Below, piece after piece: positions 23,019 through 39,500 of a DNA stretch of 64,000 nt. The first letter of the stretch is position 1; every line of letters begins with the position of its first letter. Source of the DNA: Ulota crispa (taxonomy: Eukaryota; Streptophyta; Bryopsida; Orthotrichales; Orthotrichaceae). A program made the translations under genes and the position numbers. Where the stretch lies: positions 3,100,001 through 3,164,000 of the forward strand of contig OY987243.1 in the NCBI GenBank assembly GCA_963920765.1. The letters run 5' to 3'. A model generated the notes under the pieces. It was given only the letters and a program-made list of their open reading frames with translations. It made no database searches and had not been told where the DNA came from.

Positions 23019-23858
23019 ATGGGGATAGCGAAGAAGGCGATGGCGGATGCGGCCATAACGTTTCTGTGGGTGTTCGCGATGGCGTCGCTGGGGAGTGTGT
23101 CCACAGCAGTGGCGCCGACCGTGGGATTGGAGGGGCCGAGGCAAGTCTACATCATCTTCTTCCTCGTCTCGTTTCTCATCTTCTTCTTTTCCATTTTAGG
23201 GCAAGCCCTGGGAGGCGCGAGCTGGAACCCAACCGCGCTCGTGGCCTTTTCCTACGCGGGCGTGAGCGACGACGACCTGGTGTCGCTCGGCGCTCGCCTG
23301 CCAGCGCAGATGGCAGGCGCCGTGGGAGGCGCGTTGGCGGTGCTGGAGCTGACGCCGAAGAAGTACCAGCACATGCTGGGCGGGCCCAAGCTCAAAGTGC
23401 CGCTGCAAACGGGCGTGGCGGCCGAGGCGGTGCTCACGTTCGCCATCACGCTGGTGGTGATGTGGGCGCTACTGCGAGGCCCGCGCAACCCGATCGTCAA
23501 GACGTTCATCATCATCGGCGCCACCATCTCGCTCGTCATCGCGGGCGGCGCGTACACCGGCCCTGCGATGAACCCGGCGAACGCGTTCGCGTGGGCGTTC
23601 GTGTCCAACCAGCACACGTCGTGGGAGCATTTCGCTGTCTACTGGGCTGGTCCCATGATGGGCACCATCTGCGCCGTCTGGGCTTTCAATCTGCTCTTCG
23701 GCACTCAAAAAGCTTACAAGGCCAACGCAGCTGCCAAAGCCGCCCAATCCAAACCCGCACCGACGACGACGACGACGACGAACTTGGGCAGTGAAGGAGA
23801 CGACGACGCAGCAGCGATGAGCACAGACAGCGTGGCGGAGAAAGTGAAAGCGTCGTGA
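23019..23858 (+). CDS. SIP1: SIP-type aquaporin (small basic intrinsic protein)
   Basis: An intronless frame of 279 residues encodes a six-helix membrane channel. The two half-helix motifs are NPT (residues 70-72, in GGASWNPTALVAF) and NPA (185-187, in YTGPAMNPANAFAW). An altered first NPA box with a standard second one marks the plant SIP1 group, and RLPAQMAGAVGGALAV also matches it. Plant SIPs studied so far sit mainly in the endoplasmic reticulum and can carry water. The C-terminal tail is longer than usual (approximately 40 residues) and holds a Thr run from a (GAC)n-type repeat at 23759-23780. GC is far above the surroundings. The ATG at 23019 follows a purine-rich leader. A polyadenylation-type AATAAA lies at 24054. 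Subgroup 1 rather than 2 is likely but not certain. Confidence 0.94.
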   Translation: MGIAKKAMADAAITFLWVFAMASLGSVSTAVAPTVGLEGPRQVYIIFFLVSFLIFFFSILGQALGGASWNPTALVAFSYAGVSDDDLVSLGARLPAQMAGAVGGALAVLELTPKKYQHMLGGPKLKVPLQTGVAAEAVLTFAITLVVMWALLRGPRNPIVKTFIIIGATISLVIAGGAYTGPAMNPANAFAWAFVSNQHTSWEHFAVYWAGPMMGTICAVWAFNLLFGTQKAYKANAAAKAAQSKPAPTTTTTTNLGSEGDDDAAAMSTDSVAEKVKAS

Positions 23859-24053
23859 TCTGGCAACGCCCACGCTTCGATGCACTCTCTGCTGCACCAG
23901 CCGACTAGCTGAGCCGAGCGCAATTTTTTGGTCTCAGTTTGGCAGAATATCCTTGCAAGTTGAGTTATTTGTACAGAGCGTAACTTAGTTTTTATGTAAG
24001 AAACAACAAGAAATGCTTCTCTCTCTCTCTTTCTCTTGGACGCTGTAGTTTTC

Positions 24054-24059
24054 AATAAA
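24054..24059 (+). promoter_or_regulatory. AATAAA polyadenylation-type signal for the aquaporin gene
   Basis: AATAAA lies 196 bp after the stop codon, at the point where the higher-GC transcribed-looking sequence gives way to AT-rich spacer. A plausible near-upstream element; plant signals are loose, so confidence is moderate. Confidence 0.5.
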
Positions 24060-27000
24060 CAATTACTCCCTCTATCCCTCTTCCTTGCAAAGGATTAACT
24101 GTGTTTTCAGTCTTTGTGCTAGTGACACATGCATTCTAGAATCAATATACCGTCTACCAAATGTATTCAGCTTTGATGTCACTATTTTGACACCCAAATT
24201 TCATGCAAAAAGTACCATATTTGTGCATGCTACCAACTCCTCATTATTGATGATTTAAAGATTAGTAGCAACAATGGTACCTCATATGGGCAAGGCCAAG
24301 CTTGCTAGGAGAGCAATGCTCTTTAATTGCTTAACTTGCCCCATTGAACATGGCAAACGCTTTCTCAGTGTGGTAGAAGAGATGTGTTTGATTTGGAGCA
24401 TTTTAGAGGGACACAAGGAGTACTTTTGTACTTCGCCGGTTCTAACTTGATATCGAGTTTTGGTAGTTGCTCTCTCTAGATCATTAACCCTTAAGCCCCC
24501 GGCAGGTGACCTTTGCCTGCCCACACAGTAGCTTCTATAGTGTTTTCAGAGGTGGGCACTAGTAGAAAGCTGCAAAAGTCAATAGTGCTTGCTGACCTCA
24601 TGAAAATTGCAGTAAGGGCAACTTGGAACCTAACACAATGCCTTTGAATTTCTCACAATTTAGGTTATCTAAAAATATAAAAATATAGGTGCATCTAATG
24701 AGATAATTTTTTTTTGCCTTCCATGTGTTTACACTCACTTCTGAGAAAAATCAAACGAAAACTGGCTTAAACTGTAGTGTCAATGTCAAGGCCGGAGGCA
24801 CCGGAGATGACGAAACCAAATGGCATCCAAATTCAGACTTCATGCTCATGTCTTGAGCAAAAAATTTCTTTTTGTTTTAATGTAAAAACTCTCTTTCTCA
24901 ATGCTACGATCATGCAATGGAGATGGAGATTTCATCAAGTACTTGACAATGTGCAATGAATGACATTCGTAATGAGTTATTGTTTTTTTGTATTGTCTTG
25001 GAGAATGGAGATTACATGAAGCCACTGATGTTCTACATTGAATGACAATTAGAGTAAGAGAGCAAGCAAGAGATTACATGATTTGTGCTTTTGTGCCTTC
25101 CTTAAGTTTCCCTAAATTTGGGTCAAAACTAGTATTACGTTTCTTCCTAAAATGATGTGCAATGATGTGCTTGCTTGGTGTGCCGTGTTTTTTTTGTGTG
25201 ATTGTTTGGTATTGCATTGATCAATTAAAGGCCATTTGTAGGATTTTTGCAAATGCGGAGTTCAATTGATTGTTCAAAGATGAGAATTTGGTTTTGGTAG
25301 TAGTTGGAATAGTAATTCTTGATGGTTCAATCAACATCTAATAATTGTTGCAACATATTATAATATCTAAACAAAAAATAAGTTTTTTTTAAAGAAAATG
25401 TACATTTTGAAAATTCAGCAGACGGACTTAAAAGATTTTTTTTACTTCTTTATTTCATAATCTAATTTAATTATGATTTATTACATTTTTTTGAGCTGGT
25501 GAGAATTTTTAATTTATTATATATTAACTTAGATTCAAATAATAAAAACCATTCCAAAAATGAAAATCATTTCCACAATGAAAAAACCATGCATGTTCCA
25601 TTGATCAAAAGTTGAATAGTATATGTAGTTTAATTCTTGCTAGTTAATATAAATTTGAACTTGTCTTGAGAAATAAATTCTTTGTTTTTGGCATCTCTTT
25701 TTCATGGGCAATGCTTCTCACCTCCCTATCTCCCTCCTCTTGTGTATCCTTGTAATAGGGGCTTCAAATATCAATTTTTTTAGGTGACTCACATTGCAAT
25801 TCACCTTAGTAAATTTACTAGTGAACAACAAGGTGAGTCACCTCTTGAATTCACTCCTAACATGATACACGTTAGGAGTGAACTCCAAAAATTCACTGTT
25901 GCGCCGCTTATCCTCACGAGTGTCTCAAATGCTCAGACCCCCGACTTGTGCACAAAACCCTATTTGAGGCTAACTCCAAACTCACAAGTGACTCGGACCT
26001 TGGGCATGCAAGTGAACAAAAATAATTCACTAGTGAGTAGAGATCATGTGAGGTGAGAAACTCGTATTGAATCATCTATAGCATCAAAGCAATAACCTCA
26101 GTCTTTCACCTTAGGATACATTCACGCCAATGGAGGAAATACGAATCTCATGAGATTAAGATTTTAAGTTCTCATTTAGTGTGCACCAAGGTTTCTAATT
26201 TAAACCCAATGTGGCATTTAACAAGGTGGGTGCATTGTATCTTAAACTTGGAGGGTTATAGTTTACTCTTGTGACACTATAATCTTCAAGGTATTTAGAA
26301 GTTGAAAAGAAATAGTGAGAATACTTAAACTCCATGGGGAAGATAGGAACTTTTGGTTCCATGCTCACCCCTCTCAACTATGAGGGTTTATTTATGCTCA
26401 CATGAGTTGGAACCTGCATGGTTATGTTATATACGTCACATTGTCATCACCTTTGTTGTAAAATGTACTCTTAGAGTGACACAACCAAAACCATCATTTG
26501 AAAACCACAATTAAATTCCAAACTTGCTGTCCATTATTGGAGTGCATGATGGTCCCCGACTTCCCACATGTTTTATAAACTTTACCACTAATAAATATTT
26601 GCACAGAAGTCAGAATCTCAACAGCCTCATATTGGTGAGGCTACAATATGGAGAGAAATGTACCACTTCGCGCATAACGCGTACATTTGAAGTTTGTGCA
26701 AGTTCAATACAAGTACCTTAGTAAGCAGTCCGAGTGCAAAACGGATTCTACCTAACTCCTGCAACACTGAACACTTCTTTATTGGCAATTGTTATATAAA
26801 ACAGCACGTCAACATAATGTTACAACAGTGCATTATATCATCATACACGCTTTGAGCAAGTCGGCCGTTGCATTATGGATATCTGGGTGCAATCCAATCT
26901 TTAGGTGCAGAAAAATCAAAGAATGTTAACAGAGCCAAAGGAGACTACGCATCAGTGCATCACAACTATCTTTTCAGAAGTAACAAAATCGGAAAGCTTG

Positions 27001-27649
27001 GTAGAAAACACGAGCGCAGAAGAGGTACCTGTGCTATTATTGGAGCAAGGTTTCGGTCCTTGGAACTTCGGGTTCTTTGCCTACCACGCTTCCACTGCAC
27101 CACTCAGATGAGCGGATACTCAAGCTTTCGACTCTGTTTCAGTAACAATTATACAATACTCTGCATTTCTAACAAATGATTTTGAAAAGCAAAGCAGTTT
27201 CGTAATGTGTTCGCTTACTTGACCCGTTGCCATAAAAGCTTGGTACCGCATAATGAGGTCCTGCTGCTTTCCACAGAATTCCAACTAGACACATTCTATA
27301 CCGAGTAGTGAGTTATCAACCCACAAAGTTCACAAAATTACATTAGAATGAACAATCTTTACAATACTGGCTGTTGAGCATCTCCCAGGCCCCTCATCCA
27401 ATCCGTCTTCTACACCTGGTATCCAAGGATATCCTTGCGATAAGATCAAACAACTGGTGATCAAACGCAGAAAATCTACGGACTTCTAATATCCTCCAAA
27501 ATCGATGACCAAAACTTGCAGAATTCAGGTCAAGGTGTAAGCTTCAGAAAGGCCCTTCAGGAACTCAATTCCAGCATTTTAACCTCACAGCCACTAAGGA
27601 AAGAGGCTTCTTCAAGTTGATCCTTCACTCATCCCACCTGCTGTTCTGG
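24060..27649. other. intergenic DNA between the convergent aquaporin and acyl-CoA synthetase genes
   Basis: No protein gene supported. A lone TTAACCC end (24484) has no partner. A hairpin lies at 25847-25884 (GAATTCACTCCTAAC paired with GTTAGGAGTGAACTC). From about 26850 to 27649 the GC rises, and this is probably 3' untranslated sequence of the minus-strand LACS gene, whose stop is at 27652-27650. Frames at 26868-27179 are not recognised. Confidence 0.5.
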
Positions 27650-32016
<4,367 letters not shown>

Positions 32017-32700
32017 GCTGAACACTCTGTATTTCTCTCTTTCTCTCTCTTCCTTCCTGTATACCTCACTCCACCTGAAAACCTAGCATCGTCTCATCCC
32101 TGCCTCGTTCTCTCAGAATCTGGATCCTCCGACGGAATCCAACAGGACAAAAGCAAAAATGCTGAGAGAGGAATCAATTGTGTACGCAATTGATCATGGC
32201 TCCACCCGGAGGCATCCCCGCCAAGAACACCTGAGCGTCCCGGCCACCACGAATGGACAGGCTTGATTGAAAAGCGGAAAGGAGAGAATGGAAGTTGACC
32301 AACCGAGAGTGTGACAAATGTGCGAGTGAGAGCGAGTGTGTCTGCGTGGAACTGGAAAACTAGCACTAGCAATAGGGGCGATGAAAAAACAGAATTTTGA
32401 GTGACGACGGAAGTGCTACAGCAGAGTGGCGAGGAATCGAGGATGGTTAGGGCGACGAGGTCGAGGTTGCGACCGCCTCCAGCCGCGATTGTCTGGTCGG
32501 TAGGAAAGCGGGGTTTGATTGGTGGTGAGTCCTAGGCAGCAGGGATTCAGCGAATCCGTCGCCGGCAGGTTTTCTTGCAGGAGATCAGCTGCCGCCATTC
32601 TCCGCCACTCTAAAGTTTGGAATCTCTTCAGTCATTGGCTGTGACTTTTCTGATTATACTCTTCCCTCTTTAATAGCACATGCTATGCAGGGTTCTTTTT
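32017..32700 (-). promoter_or_regulatory. LACS 5' region with a 60-codon upstream reading frame
   Basis: Raised GC continues about 600 bp upstream of the LACS start and looks transcribed. An ATG at 32598 in good context (GAGAATGGCGGC) opens a 60-codon frame ending at 32416, beginning MAAADLLQENLPATDSLNPC. It could be an upstream ORF in the LACS leader or the first exon of a different transcript. I do not recognise the peptide. Confidence 0.4.
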
Positions 32701-32703
32701 CTA

Positions 32704-32993
32704 AGAGCATCTCCAGCCTTACTTGCCAAATTTGACATTTCAAAAGACTATGCATTTAGACTTCTTGTTCCCTACCCTTGCTCTTCAAGTGTGTCTCATA
32801 AATAATCATCTAACCATTCACCTAGGATAATATCAAATAAAGCTCACTAAACTTAGGGTGAATACTATTTTGAAGGACCATTGCTTGGTACACGAGGATG
32901 GAGTGCCATGAGGGTATCTTGAGGGGCCCTGTGCACTTATCATCCATGTTTGAAATGTGTCAAACCCTCAAAGGGTAAGGTTGGAGATGCTCT
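32704..32993. mobile_element. MITE with AGAGCATCTCCA termini, 290 bp
   Basis: The left AGAGCATCTCCAGCCTTAC and right GTAAGGTTGGAGATGCTCT are inverted copies. The GAGCATCTCCA terminus is common among plant MITEs. The target duplication is not clear. It lies just beyond the LACS 5' region. Confidence 0.7.
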
Positions 32994-33245
32994 AGATCTT
33001 TACTTCAATTCAACATCAGCCAAGAAAATTGGTTGAGAAAACATATGAAATTGCCAAATCTCTTTGCAAGTAAACACTAGATTTACCAACTCTTGGATGA
33101 AAGTAACTAATGTTAGTAAATGTCATGGATGAATGTGCACGCATAGTTGATTCAATCCAATTTTATCCAAATTTACCTTACTTGCTTGCATTCTTAGGTG
33201 CAGGTCACTCTATCCATAACAAAACAAAAAAGAAAACCTACTATT

Positions 33246-33805
33246 GTAAGAGCATCCTCAATGCACCTTGTAAATAGGGTCGGCTCATACTAAATTTGAT
33301 CTTTTAACAGACAACAAATTCTAATATAAAAATACTATTATTTGAAAGACATTGAGAAATATAATGTGAAAAGAGAATTTAGACACATCTCATCAAATGT
33401 TACCTAACTTCCAAAAAAATCAAAAAGCCCTTCAAATCTAACCTTGAAAATGAAATCTTAGCTAGTCTTAATAAAGTACAAAAACTATATTTGTCCCTTT
33501 GGCTGACCTTTCCTTTTAATGTCCAAGGCACCAAATTCTGGTGGTTTTTACACTAGAATTTGATGCCTTGGACTTTAAGGGGTTAAGGGCTTGAATTGAA
33601 AAGCCTTTTAATATTTTAAAAAGGTAGTTGATATTTATAAGAATGTATTTAAATCAAACAATGTTCAAATCCAAGTTTTCTTATGTTTTCACAATAAATT
33701 TCAATGTCCTTCAAATAATTTTATTTTAGATCATAATTAATTGTTATAAAAAATTGGATTTAGTATGCTAACCATGTGTAGTATAGTAGGGGCTTGAGGA
33801 TGCCC
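33246..33805. mobile_element. possible larger element with GAGCATCCTCAA termini
   Basis: AGAGCATCCTCAATGCACC on the left and GGGGCTTGAGGATGCCCC on the right are inverted over about 12 bp. The ends resemble the neighbouring 32704 element. It encloses a hairpin near 33513-33582 (GGCACCAAATTCT against AGAATTTGATGCC) that ends GGGGTTAA and may be a separate small TTAA-type insertion. Confidence 0.4.
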
Positions 33806-34058
33806 CAACCATGCATTTGTGACCAAATTATATCATATCATTTCATAAAGGATGTTCCTTATGGTAAGTAACTAACATACATACAATGACACTAAACAGT
33901 TACAAATAGGGGCACAAAATCAAGAAATGACTATCATAAATAGAGACATAGTTCAAAAGTAATTATAAATAGAAGCACATTTACAAAAATTATGATGCCC
34001 TTTGTTGAGCCCTCTTTGCAAACTTCCAATCATTTGGTGTCCATCACACAATGCTTAT

Positions 34059-34943
34059 CCCCTAAAGGACCATTGTCCCTTCGAGGGATAGGTTGGACTT
34101 TGGGCATGTACCTATGGCTAAACTACTTTGTGTGATTTTTTGAAACTTTTATTGAAGGTGGGGAATTCAAAGATCTACGTGGGCATTTGATTTTTTCTTC
34201 ATTCCGACATTAGATGAAGAAGTTATGCATGAATTTATGAAAAATTCTTTAAAAATTACTTCTAAAAAAAATTAAAATTTGAAATTGGTTCTTTAGATTC
34301 TTATATAGGTGAAAGGCTTTGATACATTCAATTTCAATCAATGAGATGAAAGTTATAACGAGTTTTTGTTTGCAGGCGGTTATGGAATCTCTACTCTAAA
34401 ATAAACTTTGAAGTCCTTTATTTTACTCAATTTTCAATATTTTGGAAAAAATTTAAACCAAAGGAAGTAGATTGATTATTACAACATTATCACCGTTGGG
34501 ATTAGCATTTTTCATTTCCATAATTAAATTTTTAACAATTAACTATTTTGACTCATTTTCTACTTCTTTTTACTTATTGATTTTTCTTATGTATTGTATA
34601 GTTCCAATTGATTTGAAAAGTCTCCCACACATACCTAACTTGATCTCCCACATGGAAAAAATAAAGTGCAACATTGGTAGAGCAAATTTTTTGTTATAAG
34701 TGTTGAAAGTCTTTTGAAATTTTTGAGCAACATGGAAAAAAACTTATTTTTTCACTTTAGATGTAAATATCTCACTCCTCTCCATTTGGAATGAGCTGAT
34801 TTTTTTTCCCACAAGTACCTCTTCCAGTCTGAGGCAAGATCCAACAATTGGATTTCCCAACATAAAATCCTCTTTTTCTAAACCTCCTAGAAGTGACAGT
34901 TTTTAGTGATTTTGGCAAAAAAATGGGCTTGGTTCTTTAGGGG
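34059..34943. mobile_element. TTAA-type element, 885 bp, inverted copy, flanked by TTAT
   Basis: The ends are CCCCTAAAGGACCA and, on the complement, CCCCTAAAGAACCAAG. Flanks are TTAT on both sides (34055-34058 and 34944-34947). The interior is the inverted relative of the elements at 54394 and 62007; AACTTTCATCTCAT and TCAATTGGAACTATAC occur here on the complement. No transposase is visible; the frame at 34472-34699 is hydrophobic and AT-driven. Confidence 0.8.
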
Positions 34944-35345
34944 TTATTGTATGTAATTTAATTTTTAGTAATTTCAAGAACTTTCTCATCAATAGCACCT
35001 TGAACATGTGTAGGCATTATGATCCTTATTGCCACACTTTCTACGTCACATTTGATCCTCCACTTAAAATTCCATGCTGCTTTGGAGGCAAACCTTACAT
35101 GGTCAACCACATTGTTCAATAACATAGAAATAGCAAAAACATAATGTCCATGTGCTCCTATGTGTAAATAGTTTCCAATTGTACTTGTATATGTAATTAT
35201 TTGTAATTAAGTGCCATTATTTGTTAATTTCTCAAGAAGATTTTACAGTCATTTCTATCTACACCTTAGAAAATAGATAATAGAGATTAACAAACTACAT
35301 CTATATCTCCTATATTATCTACGAAATATACTTCATTTGCATAGG

Positions 35346-35465
35346 GAATTAAGAATCATTGTGAGACATCAAAGTGAATTAAGAATCATTGTGAGACATC
35401 AAAGTGAATTAAGAATCATTGTGAGACATCGAAGTGAATTAAGAATCATTGTGAGATATCAAAGT
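35346..35465. repeat. four tandem copies of a 30-bp unit
   Basis: Each unit starts GAATTAAGAATCATTGTGAG and ends ATCAAAGT. Copies differ by one or two bases only (A/G in CATCGAAGT of copy 3, ATATC in copy 4), so the array is young. There are no spacers, so this is not a CRISPR. Confidence 0.95.
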
Positions 35466-36559
35466 GAACATTGAAGTAGATACATTTAACTCCTCAAAGA
35501 TGCTGTTTTGTATATACTCTCCCATGTTGTAAATAGAAGGGGCAATACTTCCATTCATCAAACCTCAAGTCAAAGTACCCATTCTTTTCTCTTGAAGCAA
35601 TGCACATAGAGAGTTAAAGGTGCCCACAACCAATCGGTGATCCACCAATTTACCTCAACTAACTCATTAATTTCTGACTGTAAATAAAAATTTTAAAATC
35701 TCAAAGTTCTCATGAAGCTGCAAATTTAAATCAACAATTCAAACAGTGTTACATAAACTACTCTTATATTGCAAGATCTTCCTAGATGTTGATTCTCAAC
35801 TACTCATTGATTTCATACAAAATAAGATAAAATGCTACTAAATATGCTAAAATTTCATATTTGACACCCAGGATTTCACCATTTGTGAAACGTTGGAATC
35901 ACCTCAAAGCAGAAACATATCTAAATCTTTGAATTCGTCCGTAGATTCCAAGGAATGCTTTGAAGTCTAAATGTGTCCATTTCAAACACCCAACACTAAA
36001 ACCAATGAAGAAAAGAAAACTTGAAACATTTTGGGGTTGGCGTGAATCAAGAGTTTGTTTGTTCGGGACCTCGCACATAATGCATGGGACTATTAATAAC
36101 GAGCTTTCTTGCTTTTTGACAAATTGAAGAAAAAGAACAAATTGTTTGAGACTGACATAAAATACAATCCAAAGCCATACCAAGGTCCACTGGAGAAAGA
36201 CCTCCAACGTCTCCTTGATACACACTCTAGCCTTTTACACTGCAAATACCGGTTTTGGCAACAATTGACACCAGCGATACTTCCGAAGTCATATATCAAT
36301 CCCAAGAACCTGGGCTTAATTGATGCCAATTGAGCCCGACTCATACCCATAAGCTTGATAAAAAATAAGACTAGTAGAGCTGAATGTGCTACATCACAGG
36401 ATATCATGAGAGGAGTGTTCAAATCAATCAATCACCACACAAGGTCCAGGAGTTTATCACGAGAGAACAAGAAACCAAGTAAGTGATTTACAAAATGAAC
36501 TCTAAGGCCTTTGGAACTACAATACAAAAATATATCGATGACACCGGGGTCTCAATTAA
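35466..36559. other. intergenic DNA and probable 3' untranslated region of the AQR gene
   Basis: No separate gene supported. From about 35880 the GC rises and the minus strand carries a 112-codon open frame without recognisable features. This is most likely 3' untranslated sequence of the minus-strand AQR gene. I see no poly-T tract that would mark a recent retrocopy tail. Confidence 0.45.
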
Positions 36560-39500
36560 CTAATAAGGCCTTCCCATCATCTCCGCCGCCTTCCGCTGAT
36601 ATACATCTTGAACAATGTGAACCATCTCTTCTAGACGTCTGACAGAATAAGCACCGGCTACTTGATGAACAGGGCGCTGAGTAGGGAAAGACGACTCATC
36701 TAGTGCTACGGCCAGATTATCTGGTCTTTGAAGGAGCAAACGGAACGTCGGCAGAAGCTCATAACAATTCTCAAACAGCGAACGCCGACAAAACACGTAA
36801 AGCCCTAGACGGGCACGGGACATGGCCACTACTAATCTCCTGACATCCCTAAGATGACCAACAACTTTGGAGCGCACAAGAGAGAGCAAGATGTAATCGT
36901 TCTGCTGACCTTGGAATTTGTCCACGGTTGTCACCTTGCTGGGCCGACCGAACAGCGGGTTGTTGCTACACTTCTTTGCAATAACGTCGCGTATAAGCTG
37001 CTTCTGTCCGTTGTACGTGGTCAAAATTGAGATTTTCTCGGCTGGGTAACCGAGTAATCGCATGTACATGAAAACACTCACCACGTACTCTGCCTCCCCC
37101 AGGTTTTGGTAAAAGTACGCAACAGGCTCTGATTCTCCCACGCCTTCGTAATCCTCCACGTTGATGAGCTGATAATCAAAGGCGAAGCCAGTGTTAGCCT
37201 TGTGATATGCCGGGTCTTGTAGAACGTTGGGAAGATCACCAAGCTCCTTGTACCGCCAGTTGTAAAGCTTTGCGATGGTAGGCCTTGCTCTGCCCTGTGA
37301 ATTCAGTTGAATGTAGGGGGCTCCTAATCTCACAAATCGAGTAAATAGACTTTGATCCATATGACTGTATTTTTGAAAAGCCAGGTTTTTCACTACAGGA
37401 GGAAGCTGGTGATGGTCGCCAATAAGAATGCAGCGCTTCAACCGAGCGCGGCCATCTGTGTGTCGCTGCAGCAGCATGGGAATGAATGTCTCGATCTCCA
37501 AAATCTGAGCACTTTCCTCCATCAACAGATTGTCGTACTTGAAATTCAGATCTAAGAAATCACGTCGTTTGAGAGCAGCATGGGTGCATGTCATGGCGAC
37601 TATCTTGGCCTGCTTCGCCATCAAATAGTTGGCACGATCAGCTGTTGATTTCAGCAGCTCAAATGCACGACATTCCTCGAGTTCCTGGAACATAGTCTTC
37701 AGATGCCGGAAGCATCCTGTGGCTGCCTCCATGTCACGGACATAGGATGTCCCTGAGAAAAGTGGCCGAGGGACGTCATTAAAGTATTCGTGGAAAGGGA
37801 ACTTTTCCTTGACTACACCTGCGTCACGTGATTCCTCACAAGCTGCCATAAACTCCTCCCAGCGCGACAGAACGTTCAGAAGCCAGAAATACGCAGCTGT
37901 CTCACAAGTATATGCGGCGTCTTCAGGCAACTTCAATGTCTTGGCCAGCCTCTCCACCTCAGTCAGCAGATCCAATCTCCGTTTCAACATAGCATTGACA
38001 CGTCCCTGACGACTGAAAGAATGATCTGTGTCCAATTCTTGCTCCCCCTGACCAAGACGAAGCAGATACCTTGCTGGAACATCCCTCTGCATAATCTTCT
38101 CAAAGAGATCATTGAGAGCCTGATTGGAATGGGTAATAATCAGCGTTCGCTGCATTGGAAAATTATGATAGAGCAGATGCAAAATTTGCACGGCTGTGTC
38201 CGTTTTACCAGTTCCTGGTGGACCTACTATCATAGTCAAACCAGGCTGCACGCCTGAGATCACAGCGTCTACCTGAACCGGTGTGAACTTCACAGTGTTC
38301 TGTTTCGGTTGATCTTGAGGGTATGGGCCAGGGTCTGGAGGCACGTACGTCTTCGCAATAAGCTTGCCTCTATCGGCGCTGACGGCTACTGCACCATTGG
38401 CGCCAGCTCCTTTCCTTTTCTTTTCGCCCGCTTTGACTCCGTTCGATTCACTAGCAACCTGGGGCAAGATCTTGGGCAAGATTACATTAAACGGAGGTTT
38501 CGGTGCAGAATCCTCGTCGCCTTCAGGAGTCACAAAGTCCGTATCACAAGAAGGAAAGCTCTCTCGTAGGTGCTGAGCATCCAGAAACGTGTCCTTAAAA
38601 TCAATAAGCTCAAGAGGGTCAGGCATGTTTTTCCACTGAGCCGAAGCAGGGTTACCGTAACCAAGCAGAATATCATGCAGCCATGTGGGCACAATCAAGT
38701 CCTCATTCATGAGGTCTCGGATGGACTCCAGTATCGCCTTGAAGTTGTTTTCTTTAGGCCTTCTCCGCATCAAGAGGTTAAACGTCTCGTAAATGTTCTC
38801 GTCCATGTCACCACTCGCAGCTGCATTCATGTCTAACTGATACTGCACATTGTCAAGATTTACCACAACAGTCCGTGCTTCGCCAGCAGGGGGTTTCCAG
38901 TCCTCACGCTTAATCCTCCCTGTAAAATCGTTCATGAGCGTCCCTTCCTCATCATGCATTTCAAGTACCTCACAGCCGCGCACACACAGCAGCCCAAACT
39001 GTTCAGGAATACTCAATTTGGCCACTTCTTCATTTCCCAAAATGGTTGGAGGAACTCTTATCGTGAGCAAGAACAAGACATCATGCTCCTTCAAAGCATC
39101 CCACTCCGAGCGATTATCTCCCCTCAATCCCTTCGTGGTAAAGCTAACCTCTGCGATAACTGCAGCTGGTTTATTTTCCCCAATTTTGGCAGCCTTCACT
39201 TCCGTAATTTTGAAACCTTTAACCGGCGTTGCCATTTTGGCCCACCCGGTGAAAACCGTTTCACCATCATCCCCGTATCGTGCACCCATTCGCTTCAAGA
39301 TGTCCTGTACGTCCTCTCGGATTTCATACGTAGACTCCAATCTAAAGAGATTGAAGTTGCGAAGCAAATAGTCATGAAGCGTGAGGAACTGCAGGTTTAA
39401 TTTCGGTAATGCAAGGGGACCTGCGCCTGTATAATTGATGCTTGGAACCAGATTCTCATCCCACATCACGGTCTCATTCGGGTACAGGGGCAATGCGTTA

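Noticed and set aside
23066..23794. 242-codon plus-strand frame overlapping the aquaporin
   Set aside because: Out-of-frame shadow in high-GC DNA, Arg/His-rich, with no hydrophobic pattern.
24484..24500. Left end of a further TTAA/CCC element
   Set aside because: TTAACCCTTAAG is present but no matching right end was found downstream. Likewise single ends at 53659 and 59786.
34472..34699. Hydrophobic 75-codon frame in the 885-bp element as a transposon protein
   Set aside because: Its start is not ATG, its residues follow AT-rich composition and the related copies do not keep the frame.
35346..35465. Possible CRISPR-like array
   Set aside because: Direct repeats are contiguous with no spacers, and the DNA is eukaryotic nuclear. 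The same applies to 50228-50379.
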